Source: S139-23 sp047639315
GTDB lineage: Bacteria; Planctomycetota; GCA-002687715; DRQF01
Assembly (NCBI GenBank): GCA_047639315.1
Contig: JBLINQ010000007.1
Span: 5,828 to 69,827 of the forward strand
Reading direction: 5' to 3'
Length of the DNA stretch: 64,000 nt
Shown here: piece by piece, positions 34,465 to 44,229 of the stretch
Numbering within the stretch: the first letter of the stretch is position 1
How the letters are laid out: each line of letters opens with the position of its first letter
Position numbers and translations under genes: made by a program
The notes under the pieces: generated by a model
The model's input: only the letters and a program-made list of their open reading frames with translations
The model's database searches: none
Told to the model about the DNA's origin: nothing

Positions 34465-37400
34465 ATGACCGGAAAAATGAAACTCTACGGTATGGACCAA
34501 GCGGTAGAGAGCTTGGCCGCAGCTACAGATATCCCCGAATCGAGATTCGGTTTGGATTGGATGCAACCAGCATCAGCAATTGCCGTCCTCATCGTCGTCG
34601 GTGCGATCATGGGGACTCTCGATTGGTTTTTGGCAGGCGCCTTGGGGCAGCCGAGTTGGTCGTTTTCGGCGAGCTTTCTCACCGCCACAGGAACCGCAGC
34701 AACCCTTGGCCTCGTGGCCATCCCGATTCTCTACGCCGGAATAGAAGGGCTGTCCAACGTCAGGCGCAAAACGTGGGTCCTGGGGATCATCTTGTTTGTC
34801 GTCAGCTCCGGACTGCTCGCACTCTTACTCCCGCCGCTCTTGGCCATGCCCGGCATCAACCCCAATAGCCGACTCCAATTCCGCCTCGCCATCATCGGTG
34901 TCATCGTCGTTTTGCAAGGTATGGTCATTGCTTTTGCTGTTCGGCAGATCCTTCTGCCCACTCGTGCACGTTCGACATCAAAACCTCGATTTGGCGCCGT
35001 CGTGTTCTTCAGCTTTGGCATCGCTCTGCAACTTGCGGATGCGCGCTTATTCGCTGGCGGTTATCCGGAAGCCCATATCTTGGCATCCTTGGCAGCTGCT
35101 GGTTGTTACGCCCTATTCACCCTGGGACTCTTCGCGGCATTAGAAGATCAGGTGCCTCGTCGAACCGCGCGTCTCGTCGTGCTGGCTTTACTCTTCATTA
35201 TTGCCATGGTCTCGTTTCATGTTTGGGTTCGAGGGCAGTCTTCGATCCATGTGCTGCGTGAAGCCTTGTTTCGTCCGCCCTTTACCGTCACCCGCAAGGT
35301 TTTACCTCAACTCGAAAGACTGGCGCTGAACGACTTAGCGCCCATCGAGAAGATCAAAACCGTGAATGCCGACGCCATGGTCGCTTCCGCCTTAGCGCCA
35401 AAAGATCGCCGAGCTGAGATCGAAGCGATCCTCGGCAAGGGGCGAAGGGATTGGAATGTTGTTGTCATCACGGTCGACACAATGAGGGCCGATGAGGCCG
35501 GCTGGCAACGTTCAAACAAGAATGGGCCGTCGTTGACTCCCAACCTCGACCGCTTGGCCGAAAAGTCAATCGTGCTCAATCGCGCCCACACACCATATCC
35601 GACCAGTTCCTACGCCTACTCTTCGATGCTAACCGGGTACTACCCGCGCTTTACACCGGCGCGGCGGCCATTTGCCCCGAAAGGTAAATACTTCGAAGGC
35701 AAGCTGTTGACAGAAATTCTCCATGATCAGGGATACGCGACCTGGGCCATCACCGCCTTTAATGCCGCGGGCATCAATAACGACGCACTCTTCGGACACA
35801 CGCGGCCCGGATTTGACGTCGTCAACCCTCTGGGAAATCGTGAGAAGCTGGACGCCAAAGACGTCACCAGTTGTGCGCTGCAACAGATTGAAGAACACGA
35901 TCAGAAAAAGCCCTTCTTTTTGTGGGCTCACTATATGGATGCCCACGCTGTTTATCGCCAACATGATGACCAGCGTTTCCAATTCGGATCAAAGCCAAGA
36001 GATCTCTACCGCGGTGAGATCGCCTATGTTGATCATCATCTTCAACCGTTACTGCAACGCTTGCAGGCCGACGACTTAGCCAAGAAGACACTCATCGTTT
36101 TCGCTTCCGATCATGGCGAGTCTTTTGACGAACACGATACAAGCTTCCACAACAGCAATCTTCACTTCGAGCAAATTCGCATCCCCGCCTTCTTTCATGT
36201 CCCCAGAGTCAAAGCAGCGCAAAGAGCGCGCGCCTTCAACTTGGTCGATATGACACCGACTATTCTGGCTCTCTTGGGCATCAAAGATCCGGAGATTCGG
36301 CAAGGACGAGATTACAGCGGTCCCTTATTCGACTTGGCCAACGATGGGGAATGGGTCGACTTTAGCCTCAGCGAACGGTTTCCCCGAGACCCACTTCCGG
36401 GCCGCGACGCGGAACGCTCCCTGGTTTTCCGGGGCGGCAAGATGATTCGCTTCGTCGATGACGCCTCTGCTCGTCACTTCAACTTGGCCAATGATCCCAG
36501 TGAGGTGCGCAATGCCTTCGATCCATCGAAGCCCAGGCAACAACTGCAACTAGGATTCATGGATGCCCTGGCAGATCGTTTGGACAACTACTTGGGACAG
36601 GCGGGCAATCGCTTCACCGACTTGCTAGCCATATTCGATGTCGCCTTGGCAGAACTCGAAAATGACGATCAGGGCGACGACCTCAAGGCCATCATTAGCT
36701 TCGCGAGAAACTTGTTCGATTGGGATCGCCGCTATCTCGATCGACTCGATGGCCTCTTGGGTCAGGAGCGACTCACTCGTTTGCACCAAGCACTTGCCCC
36801 GCTACCCTACGCCGCTGGGCACCTGGATGTTGTTCGTTATGCAGCTTTAGAATTGTTGCTTTCGCTGCCGCACGAAGGCATTGCGCCTTTCATGCTTGAC
36901 GGGCTCAAATCACCAAACGTAAAGATGCGTGGAGAGTGTGCGCTGTGGCTGTTCAAACGCGGCAATCAGATCGGGCTTGATATTCTGCTCGATAGCCTTG
37001 GCGACCCGGTCGGTGAATGGAACCTCCGCTTAGCCCCTAAGCTCGTGAAACATCGCCCGAACGGCTTGTCACGTTGGCTGTTGCCCAATCTATCGAACGA
37101 CCGCAGCCAACCGGCCATCGCTTCGATCACAGCGCTCTCCGAGCTTAAGTATCACAATCTTGACCTGATTCTGCGCCAGCATCTGACGGCACCGGCATTT
37201 GGACTCACGTTGCCGCGTTCCCAAGTAAGCATGGCCCAAGCTGCCTCTCGCATGACAGGCCTTGACGCCAATGCACTGCTGGCTCGCTTAGCTCTCTCCT
37301 CAGTTCCCGAAGCACGACGCCGGTCGCGAGAAACTCTGGGCCTTCGTTTGCCGCCCCTTGCGCTCGCCACCCAAATTGAGGCTGCGACACAAGAAATGTT

Positions 37401-38058
37401 GGCCGACGAAAGTGTCAGAGAAAAACGCTACGACGAGGCCATTGGTCGGTATGAGCAGGCCTATGAACTGGCCCAGAAGATCGGGCACGACGACGAATTC
37501 CTAAGCATCAAGATGGCCAGAACCATGATGCTCCTTGATCAGCAAGATCAAGCGAGAATCATCCTGGCGCCCATGCTTGGTACGGCGAGCGAATCTCGCC
37601 CGTGGTTCAAAGCAGCTGCCCGAGGCTTGGCGCGTTTTGTCGAGCAAGGCTTAAAGCCTTTGGGGAATGCTAAGAAGCATGAGCTCAAGGCGACGATCGC
37701 CAAAGGCGCGACCATCCTTCCGGTCAGGCAAATGACCTTCTTTGCCCGCGAGATTGAGCTGACGAATACTGGCAGCCGACACATTTTGGGCGGTACTTGG
37801 CCGTGGGCCAATCGCCTGAGCTGGATATTCAGAAATGCTGAGACTGGCGCCTGGTTGTCTGAAAACGATTCGACCATTCTGGTATCTCGTTTTCTTCCCG
37901 CCGCTGGTCTTGCTCCGGGAGAAACCATTCGCATGACTGCAGTCGGCCGAACACCCAATCCGCGAGGCCTCTGGATCCCGGTGCTTGTCCTCAAGAGTCA
38001 ACCCTGGTTCTCACTCAATCACAAAGTACTATTAGAACTACCACCGATCCGGATCTGA
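34465..38058 (+). CDS. sulfatase-like membrane protein with HEAT/TPR C-terminus
   Basis: A 1197-residue protein. Residues about 25-270 hold six or so membrane helices. Residues about 330-650 form an alkaline-phosphatase-superfamily domain: VITVDTMRAD (first metal Asp), TPYPTSSYAYSSMLTG (nucleophile region) and FASDHGESFDEH (Asp-His metal pair) with LTPNLDRLAEKS. The nucleophile segment has no Cys/Ser-x-Pro-x-Arg, so this is not a standard formylglycine sulfatase; a Thr or Ser nucleophile, as in phosphoglycerol and phosphoethanolamine transferases, fits better. The last 400 residues are helical repeats (HEAT-like about 780-960, TPR-like about 975-1050). GAGAAG precedes the ATG. It heads a three-gene plus-strand unit. 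Confidence 0.8.
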   Translation: MTGKMKLYGMDQAVESLAAATDIPESRFGLDWMQPASAIAVLIVVGAIMGTLDWFLAGALGQPSWSFSASFLTATGTAATLGLVAIPILYAGIEGLSNVRRKTWVLGIILFVVSSGLLALLLPPLLAMPGINPNSRLQFRLAIIGVIVVLQGMVIAFAVRQILLPTRARSTSKPRFGAVVFFSFGIALQLADARLFAGGYPEAHILASLAAAGCYALFTLGLFAALEDQVPRRTARLVVLALLFIIAMVSFHVWVRGQSSIHVLREALFRPPFTVTRKVLPQLERLALNDLAPIEKIKTVNADAMVASALAPKDRRAEIEAILGKGRRDWNVVVITVDTMRADEAGWQRSNKNGPSLTPNLDRLAEKSIVLNRAHTPYPTSSYAYSSMLTGYYPRFTPARRPFAPKGKYFEGKLLTEILHDQGYATWAITAFNAAGINNDALFGHTRPGFDVVNPLGNREKLDAKDVTSCALQQIEEHDQKKPFFLWAHYMDAHAVYRQHDDQRFQFGSKPRDLYRGEIAYVDHHLQPLLQRLQADDLAKKTLIVFASDHGESFDEHDTSFHNSNLHFEQIRIPAFFHVPRVKAAQRARAFNLVDMTPTILALLGIKDPEIRQGRDYSGPLFDLANDGEWVDFSLSERFPRDPLPGRDAERSLVFRGGKMIRFVDDASARHFNLANDPSEVRNAFDPSKPRQQLQLGFMDALADRLDNYLGQAGNRFTDLLAIFDVALAELENDDQGDDLKAIISFARNLFDWDRRYLDRLDGLLGQERLTRLHQALAPLPYAAGHLDVVRYAALELLLSLPHEGIAPFMLDGLKSPNVKMRGECALWLFKRGNQIGLDILLDSLGDPVGEWNLRLAPKLVKHRPNGLSRWLLPNLSNDRSQPAIASITALSELKYHNLDLILRQHLTAPAFGLTLPRSQVSMAQAASRMTGLDANALLARLALSSVPEARRRSRETLGLRLPPLALATQIEAATQEMLADESVREKRYDEAIGRYEQAYELAQKIGHDDEFLSIKMARTMMLLDQQDQARIILAPMLGTASESRPWFKAAARGLARFVEQGLKPLGNAKKHELKATIAKGATILPVRQMTFFAREIELTNTGSRHILGGTWPWANRLSWIFRNAETGAWLSENDSTILVSRFLPAAGLAPGETIRMTAVGRTPNPRGLWIPVLVLKSQPWFSLNHKVLLELPPIRI

Positions 38059-38102
38059 GTTAGAACGGTCTGGAGCTGAGCGAGCCAAGCAAGGGGAATT
38101 AC

Positions 38103-38576
38103 ATGACCAAGGTACTTTTTGTTTGTATGGGCAACATTTGTCGCTCGCCCTCGGCCGAATTCGTTTTCGCCAAGATCGTTGCCGATGCGGGACTAGCGCC
38201 CGACTTCCAAATTGAGTCGGCTGGGACCCATGCCTACCACATTGGTAATGCCGCAGACCCGCGCTCTGGAAGCGCCGCCGTCCGTCGTGGCTATAGTCTC
38301 GACGGTCATCGGGCACGTCGAGTCGCCGCCGCCGACTACGAGCATTTTGACTATATCTTGGCCATGGACAAGAGCAACCTGGGCATCATGCAAAGTGAGG
38401 CCCCTTCCCAGTATCAAGACAAGCTGGCTTTGTTCCTCGACTTTGCCACCAAGAGTGAAATCGATGAAGTGCCCGACCCCTATTACGGCGAAGGTGAAAG
38501 TGGATTTGAGTTGGTCTTGGATCTGATTGAAGATGCTTCGCATGGCCTGCTCACCGAAATCAAGAAGACCTCATGA
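38103..38576 (+). CDS. low-molecular-weight protein-tyrosine-phosphatase family enzyme
   Basis: A 157-residue phosphatase. The P-loop VLFVCMGNICRSPSAEFVF gives the CX5R nucleophile loop, and VPDPYYGEGE carries the general-acid Asp. It uses a phospho-cysteine intermediate. Its stop overlaps the ATG of a fructosamine-kinase-like gene by four bases (ATGA). In other organisms enzymes of this family dephosphorylate protein-ribulosamine 5-phosphate as well as phosphotyrosine, so a part in protein deglycation is plausible. It follows the sulfatase-like gene by 44 bases. Confidence 0.9.
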   Translation: MTKVLFVCMGNICRSPSAEFVFAKIVADAGLAPDFQIESAGTHAYHIGNAADPRSGSAAVRRGYSLDGHRARRVAAADYEHFDYILAMDKSNLGIMQSEAPSQYQDKLALFLDFATKSEIDEVPDPYYGEGESGFELVLDLIEDASHGLLTEIKKTS

Positions 38577-39430
38577 ACCCGAATCTCGATGACACAATTC
38601 TCGAACTCATGGGCGAGAAGCCAACAACAACCTACGACCTTGAGGGCGGTTGCGTCGGTGACGTGAAGCGTATTCGATTTGAGGATGACCGCACATTCGT
38701 CGTCAAGCTCGATCCCGCCGGGACTGGAGGGTTAGAAGTCGAAGGGCGCATGCTGACTTACTTGTCAGACCACAGCCAACTACCTGTCCCTAAAGTAATC
38801 GAGGCGAAGCCACACATTTTGATCATGAGCGATTTGGGCGGCTCGACTGGGGCCCGCGGGCCGGCACAAATCGAAGCGGCAGAAGCGATCTCTGCTCTGC
38901 ATCATGTTCGCGGCGAGCAGTACGGGCTTGAATTCGACACACCCATCGGTGGCTTGATTCAAGACAACCGCCAAACGTCGTCGTGGGCTGAGTTCTTCCG
39001 CGACCAACGGCTCTTGGCCATGGCCGATCAGGCCTTGCAGAGCGGCATGCTCCCACTGGAGCTCTACAATCGAATCAAGAATTTCGCCGAAGACGTTGAA
39101 GACGACTTAGTCGATCCGAACCCACCCACGCTTATTCATGGTGACGTCTGGGCCGGAAACATTTTGGCAAAACCGAAGAAATTGTTTGGCTTTGTTGATC
39201 CGGCCATTTACTACGCCGATCCCGAAATCGAGCTGGCCTTCATCAACCTCTTCAGCACTTTCAGCGCAAAGTTCTTTGACGTTTATCGATCGACTCATGA
39301 ACTCCACGATGATTTCTTCGATCGCCGTCAACACGTCTACAACCTCTACCCTCTTCTTGTTCATGTCCGCCTCTTTGGTGGAGGTTATGTCGAGCAGCTC
39401 AGCAACCATCTGGAACAGTTGAGTTTCTGA
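38573..39430 (+). CDS. fructosamine/ribulosamine 3-kinase-family protein
   Basis: A 285-residue kinase of the aminoglycoside-phosphotransferase fold that phosphorylates sugar adducts on protein lysines so that they fall off. Visible are the start of the family's first beta hairpin (GGCVGDVKRIRFEDDRTFVVKLD), ILIMSDLGGSTG as the hinge, PTLIHGDVWAGNIL as the catalytic loop (Asp base, Asn metal) and FVDPAIYYADPEIELAF as the DFG-like metal site. It overlaps the LMW phosphatase gene by four bases. The length is that of the bacterial family. Substrate is inferred from family and neighbour, not shown. Confidence 0.88.
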   Translation: MNPNLDDTILELMGEKPTTTYDLEGGCVGDVKRIRFEDDRTFVVKLDPAGTGGLEVEGRMLTYLSDHSQLPVPKVIEAKPHILIMSDLGGSTGARGPAQIEAAEAISALHHVRGEQYGLEFDTPIGGLIQDNRQTSSWAEFFRDQRLLAMADQALQSGMLPLELYNRIKNFAEDVEDDLVDPNPPTLIHGDVWAGNILAKPKKLFGFVDPAIYYADPEIELAFINLFSTFSAKFFDVYRSTHELHDDFFDRRQHVYNLYPLLVHVRLFGGGYVEQLSNHLEQLSF

Positions 39431-39445
39431 TTACCAACACTTTCC

Positions 39446-41707
39446 TCAGATGTCGGTAGCAATTCTTCGAATCTGCTCTTCGGTCAAGAGATGCAGTTGG
39501 TGCATGAGAACGTGATTGGGTGATAGCTGCGCGAACTCATCCAAATGCGCGTCCAGGTAGATGAGAAACCGAGCCAAGAGATTCTTGTAACCCCGGGCAT
39601 GGGGCCCAGGATTGCCACCAGTTGGCAGTGCTCTCACCAATTCGGCCAGCACAACATGGGGGCTCTTGGCAAATCGAAGAGCATAATGAGCAGCTGTATC
39701 TTCTAATTCTGCCATGACTCCCTTCGACGAAAACCCACCCCGAAAGACAAGAAGGAGATTGGGAATGATTCGTTGCCAGAGAGGTAAGTAGTTGAAACTG
39801 TCGAGGAGATGACCTTGCTCATGAATGATCACGGCATCGAGTACATGCAGATCGCGGTGCAGTTCCATGGCCCGCAGCACCAGTGCTTCTGAGATCACTC
39901 CAGGATAAGCCATACTCAGCCTTTCACTTGAGCCGTTGGCTTCAAGCGCATGATTCTCCATCATGAGGCTCTTGGCGGCCGAGGTCTCATCTGCGATGCG
40001 TGAGAGTTTCGATTTCCAAGGAATTAAGACGTCCAAGTCGACGAAGTAAGTGCCGAATAGAGCTCGGCCAGCACTATCGCCAAAAGACTCATCTTGGGAA
40101 CGAACTTCCACCATACCGCCAATAAATTCGACGCATCCCAAGTCGTTTGGCCAGAGATCAGGAAGGACGCGGTTGGGACCAGAAAGAACTGAGAAGACGA
40201 CAGCTTGAGTTGCCGCACCTTCCAATCGGCCCGAGAACATCACCTGATTAAAACGCCGTAAATATCCATTGATGGTGCCTTCATTGGCTTTGGCCGAGTC
40301 GATTGCCGCGCCAACAAGAGGGAGACCGAGAATTGGTTCTGGCTGATTGCAGATATAACCAGTTTCGTCCTGAATGATTTGGGCGACATTCTCCAAGAAC
40401 GCCTGGAGAGATTCAGCTAAGCGAGATTGAGGGCGAGCTTGATTCCGATCAACGATCACTTGAATGCGAGCAAGCACTCTCTTGTGCTTCCTCAAAACAG
40501 AAGCAAGTTCACTTAAACGGGTGCTTGCTTCGCTGGGCATGGAAGCGCTTAAATCACGAACAATCCGACTGCCATAATCGAGAAATCCAGCATTCACAAA
40601 GGCCTCGGCGACACGCAACTGGTTGTCTAAGCCGGTTGAATGACCTTCAACCCGGAGCACTTCTTCTAAGTTGACGATCGGTTGATTTAAGGCCAATTGG
40701 TCCGCCTCATAGAGTTCTTTCCATGCGCGAAAATATTCGACGGCCTCAAAGTGAGCTGTGTGCAAAAGAGAGGGTGAGCTCGCCCCGAACTTCAATGCGC
40801 GCTTCGCATTCAACCGCGACGAAGAAAAGTCATGCCCTAACTCGCCGAGCTTCGTTAGAAAGAGAAGGTCGTTTAAGTTTTGTGAAGCTGGGTCAATGAG
40901 CTGCTGCCCAAAATCTATGGCCAAAAAGGACAAGGCCCGCTTGTCAGTGATTCGGATCAGATCGAGAAGCAACTCTCGTGCTTCTTCATTAGACGGGTCT
41001 AAAGTCAAGGCGCGCTCAAGGGCGTCCAAGACATCCGAATAACTCCCTTCACGGCTTCCGAGTTGGGCACTTAAAACCCAATAACTCGCCTCATCCGGCT
41101 CTTGCTTCAACAGAAGCACGAGCATGCCGCGTGCTTGTTCAGTTCGTCCTTGAGCCAAGAGAAGACGGATCATGAGATATCGAGACCGAGCATGCCTGGG
41201 CTCTGCGGCCAAGGCATAATTCAGTAGCTTGAAGGCATCATCAAATTGCCCGCGAGCCACCGCATTCCACGCGAGCCCCTGAAAACCCCAAGGGTTCTTG
41301 GGATCCAAATCGGCGGCTGCCTGAAACAACGCACGCTGGTCTTCCAATCGGTAGAGAAGTCGCCCCAATAAATAATGGGCCGATCCAGACTGGGGCAATT
41401 CTTCTACGAGTTGCTGATAGTCATTCAGCACGTGCATGTGCTCAAAACGGGAGAGTCGGAGACGCTGCAGCTCACGATGGGCGAGAACATGAAGCGGACG
41501 TTCGGTGGCCAAAACCTTCAATTTCTGCTCGCCAATCTCTGGCTGGCCGCTCCCCATGAGTTGCAAGGCTTCTTTGAGCCTCAAGTCGGTCTCAGCTGCC
41601 TCTCCATGATTCAGTTGATTAGCAGCACACGAGGTCAATAATGTAAGAAGCAGGAGACCAAGGGTGCCAAGGCGAGAGAAGCGATTCCTTAATTGGCGCG
41701 ATCTCAT
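39446..41707 (-). CDS. TPR lipoprotein with C-terminal HExxH metallopeptidase-like domain
   Basis: A 753-residue protein. The start at ATG 41707 (GGAG 10 bases upstream) gives a textbook lipoprotein signal: Arg-rich MRSRQLRNRFSRLG, a Leu-rich core, and lipobox LTSC. Residues about 50-310 are tetratricopeptide repeats (ARSRYLMIRLLLAQGRTEQAR, EASYWVLSAQLG). Near residue 629 is VIIHEQGHLLDSFNYLP, an HExxH zinc site, followed about 35 residues later by ELEDTAAHYALRF that can supply the third Glu ligand, as in gluzincins. It may therefore be a membrane-tethered peptidase or an inactive relative. An ATG 63 bases earlier exists but would place a polar stretch before the signal. Confidence 0.8.
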   Translation of the reverse strand: MRSRQLRNRFSRLGTLGLLLLTLLTSCAANQLNHGEAAETDLRLKEALQLMGSGQPEIGEQKLKVLATERPLHVLAHRELQRLRLSRFEHMHVLNDYQQLVEELPQSGSAHYLLGRLLYRLEDQRALFQAAADLDPKNPWGFQGLAWNAVARGQFDDAFKLLNYALAAEPRHARSRYLMIRLLLAQGRTEQARGMLVLLLKQEPDEASYWVLSAQLGSREGSYSDVLDALERALTLDPSNEEARELLLDLIRITDKRALSFLAIDFGQQLIDPASQNLNDLLFLTKLGELGHDFSSSRLNAKRALKFGASSPSLLHTAHFEAVEYFRAWKELYEADQLALNQPIVNLEEVLRVEGHSTGLDNQLRVAEAFVNAGFLDYGSRIVRDLSASMPSEASTRLSELASVLRKHKRVLARIQVIVDRNQARPQSRLAESLQAFLENVAQIIQDETGYICNQPEPILGLPLVGAAIDSAKANEGTINGYLRRFNQVMFSGRLEGAATQAVVFSVLSGPNRVLPDLWPNDLGCVEFIGGMVEVRSQDESFGDSAGRALFGTYFVDLDVLIPWKSKLSRIADETSAAKSLMMENHALEANGSSERLSMAYPGVISEALVLRAMELHRDLHVLDAVIIHEQGHLLDSFNYLPLWQRIIPNLLLVFRGGFSSKGVMAELEDTAAHYALRFAKSPHVVLAELVRALPTGGNPGPHARGYKNLLARFLIYLDAHLDEFAQLSPNHVLMHQLHLLTEEQIRRIATDI

Positions 41708-41806
41708 CGGCTGAATCTCCGAGTCATCGGTAAATCGACCATTTTGAGGCGGGATGTAACTTCTGGACATGGTCCTTTTTGAAGTCGGAGCGGAGCACTC
41801 GAATCA

Positions 41807-44035
41807 ATGCAGTCTTTCATCACGTCCTTCATCCTTTTCAGCCTTCTCTGTGTGGCCACCCCAGCTCAGGAGTGGATCCGATCGCCCCAAGGACAGGTAA
41901 AATGGGCTCGGCCAGCTCCATCCTTGGTTCCGAAGAGCGCACCCATCGTGCTCAAGAGCGCACCCATCGGGCAAATCCTGTCCAAATTGTGGCTCGGCAG
42001 TGGCAAAACGCTGCCTGGGATTCGCCCTGGCGGCCCTCTCATCGAGCTGGCAAGAATTCTTAACAGCCAACCAGGCTTGAAGGCGATCAATTTCTCTCGC
42101 CCCATCTATGCCGCATTCTATCACCCTTCCGACTTGGAACATGTGCGGACCAACACAAATTCAAATTCGATGTCGTCCATCTTGAAACATGCTTTGATCG
42201 TCCTGCCGGTGACCTCAGAAAAGCGATTCTATCGTTCCTTGGATTCTCGATTCGAACGCATCGCAACATCAACTCCACACGTCTTGAGCTTTCGCCTTCA
42301 GGCTGACCGCCTCGACTATGAGGCATGGATCAAGGCAACATTGGAAGGGAGTATTGACCCTCAAGACGTTGCGCCCGAAGGATTCGCGCGTCAAGGAGAC
42401 GACCGACTTTTTTGTCGCGGCAACGGCATGTACGTTGCGATGACGTCAAATCCAAGAATTGCGCGTGAGCTTGCCGAACTCGAGGGCCAACAAGAGTGGA
42501 CAGAGTTGGAGCCACCAAAGGCGAACGCGCCGAGTGTCGCTATCCCCGAAATTGCCACCCACATGTCTCCAGAGATCTTCTTAGATCCCCATGCCGACGT
42601 GACCATGAGCTTTCGCCTCGAGGGCGAGAATGCCGTGGCGCAAGAATTCTTCAGTGAACGCATCAAGTCGCTGTCGGCGCGTTTCGAAAACCCAAAAGTA
42701 CCGGGCTTATCAACACCGCCTGATTCCGCCGCCCGCGCATTCATGAGTTCTCTAACAAACTTGATGGGCGCCAACGTCAACGACCTCGGTCGCATGGAGG
42801 TCTCTCTCAACATTCAACAGGGGCAATTCGACCTTGCGGTTCGGACCAAACCAGCTCATGGGGCCCATTGGCAAGTCGACGCAGGAAACAAGAAATCAGA
42901 CCGGAGACTTGTGGCGCTGCGCAAAGTTCCGACCGATGCGGCCGCAGCGGGATGGATCGACATCGGCGTCGGTACTCGACTCCAAGAGATCTACGTCGAC
43001 CTCTTGGCGCCGCTCCCCGAAATGACTTGGCAACAGACTCTTCCGCAAAAGCAATCAAGTTCGAAGTTGACGTTGCCGTTCTCCCCATCGCGGTTCGCTT
43101 ATTACCTTGACCTGAACCCAGAACGCGGATTCAGTTTTGTTGAACTCATTGACTTCGACGGCAAGCTACCCAAATCAGCCGAAGAAGCTCAGCAGCGCTT
43201 CTTAAGCGACTCTCTCTTGGGTCGCACGATCTCCAGAACATCATCTCCAGGCCGGCAATTGGTCTTTCATGAATACCAGAAGATTGCCAAACGAGATGTT
43301 CTCTTGTTTCGATTCCATAACTCGCAACGGCGCTTTCTGTGGGAGAACGGCACCAGCCTCGAAGCGACGCTGTCAAAGTTGATCAGTCATCGCGCGCCAA
43401 TCGCGATGACTTCTTTTGACGGTCACCTCTTATGCGTCTGTGCCGAAAAACCAATACGCGCACTCCAAGACGCAATTAAATTGTTGTCAAGCAACGTCGC
43501 GAAATCCCAGCCGGTGAAGCACTTCAGCGATCCTGCCGTCTTGGAACATTGGGGCTACGTCCGACCTCGGGCTTTGCAAGATTTCGTATTTGGCTCGGCA
43601 GACAAAACTCTGCATTCGGAGGGCGAGCCAGTCCGCTTTATTATCGGTCACGATACTGATGTGCGTCGATTTCATATGCGAGGCCCCACGAAGTTCTTTG
43701 CCGAATTTCAATCGATGCTGAGCACAGCCCGCAGGCAACGACAGAGATTGCAAACACGAAGGCGCATGATGCTCCTCCGAAGAGCCTGGGGAAGATTGGG
43801 CAAGAAAAAAGGAGCTAAGCAAAACCCGCCGAGCTTAGCTCAACTCTTCGAAGCCATGGGCGAACGCCCCGCGGTGCTTCCACCTTTTTATCGCTTCGCC
43901 CTCGAAGATGGTTGGGGCCGGCCCTTTGAACTATCGACGAAGGATGAGCAGAAATACCTGATCCGCAGTCTTGGTGCCGATGGCCACCTGGGAGGTCAAG
44001 GGGACGACTTAGATCTCATCCTGGAACTCCGGTGA
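41807..44035 (+). CDS. secreted protein with GspG-like C-terminal calcium-loop domain
   Basis: A 742-residue protein with a Sec signal peptide (MQSFITSFILFSLLCVATPAQE). The body (about 30-620) is not recognised; it looks like a repeated alpha/beta substrate-binding-like domain with several RPIYAAFYHP and VAEFMAS-type segments, possibly of the DUF3352 kind, which is a guess. After an Arg/Lys-rich helix (about 630-670) the last 70 residues read like the C-terminus of GspG: PPFYRFALEDGWGRPFEL, then IRSLGADGHLGGQGDDLDL. Those Asp residues match the calcium-binding loop of the major pseudopilin, yet no pilin leader is present. It is divergent from the TPR lipoprotein gene. Confidence 0.7.
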   Translation: MQSFITSFILFSLLCVATPAQEWIRSPQGQVKWARPAPSLVPKSAPIVLKSAPIGQILSKLWLGSGKTLPGIRPGGPLIELARILNSQPGLKAINFSRPIYAAFYHPSDLEHVRTNTNSNSMSSILKHALIVLPVTSEKRFYRSLDSRFERIATSTPHVLSFRLQADRLDYEAWIKATLEGSIDPQDVAPEGFARQGDDRLFCRGNGMYVAMTSNPRIARELAELEGQQEWTELEPPKANAPSVAIPEIATHMSPEIFLDPHADVTMSFRLEGENAVAQEFFSERIKSLSARFENPKVPGLSTPPDSAARAFMSSLTNLMGANVNDLGRMEVSLNIQQGQFDLAVRTKPAHGAHWQVDAGNKKSDRRLVALRKVPTDAAAAGWIDIGVGTRLQEIYVDLLAPLPEMTWQQTLPQKQSSSKLTLPFSPSRFAYYLDLNPERGFSFVELIDFDGKLPKSAEEAQQRFLSDSLLGRTISRTSSPGRQLVFHEYQKIAKRDVLLFRFHNSQRRFLWENGTSLEATLSKLISHRAPIAMTSFDGHLLCVCAEKPIRALQDAIKLLSSNVAKSQPVKHFSDPAVLEHWGYVRPRALQDFVFGSADKTLHSEGEPVRFIIGHDTDVRRFHMRGPTKFFAEFQSMLSTARRQRQRLQTRRRMMLLRRAWGRLGKKKGAKQNPPSLAQLFEAMGERPAVLPPFYRFALEDGWGRPFELSTKDEQKYLIRSLGADGHLGGQGDDLDLILELR

Positions 44036-44229
44036 AATCTTAGTCCGATTCGACTCCACTTGGCGTCCTTGATGCTGAGAGCACTGGGCTAAGAGCGATA
44101 CCAAAACTGATTTATTGAAAAGTCGTAACCGGGCAAATCGAAATCGGGAGAGGATGTGTGTCCACGGTTCCTTGTCGGAACCAGATCGGTCTTGGTCCAG
44201 TGTTTTCTCTTCAGCCCATGAGGGTGGCG

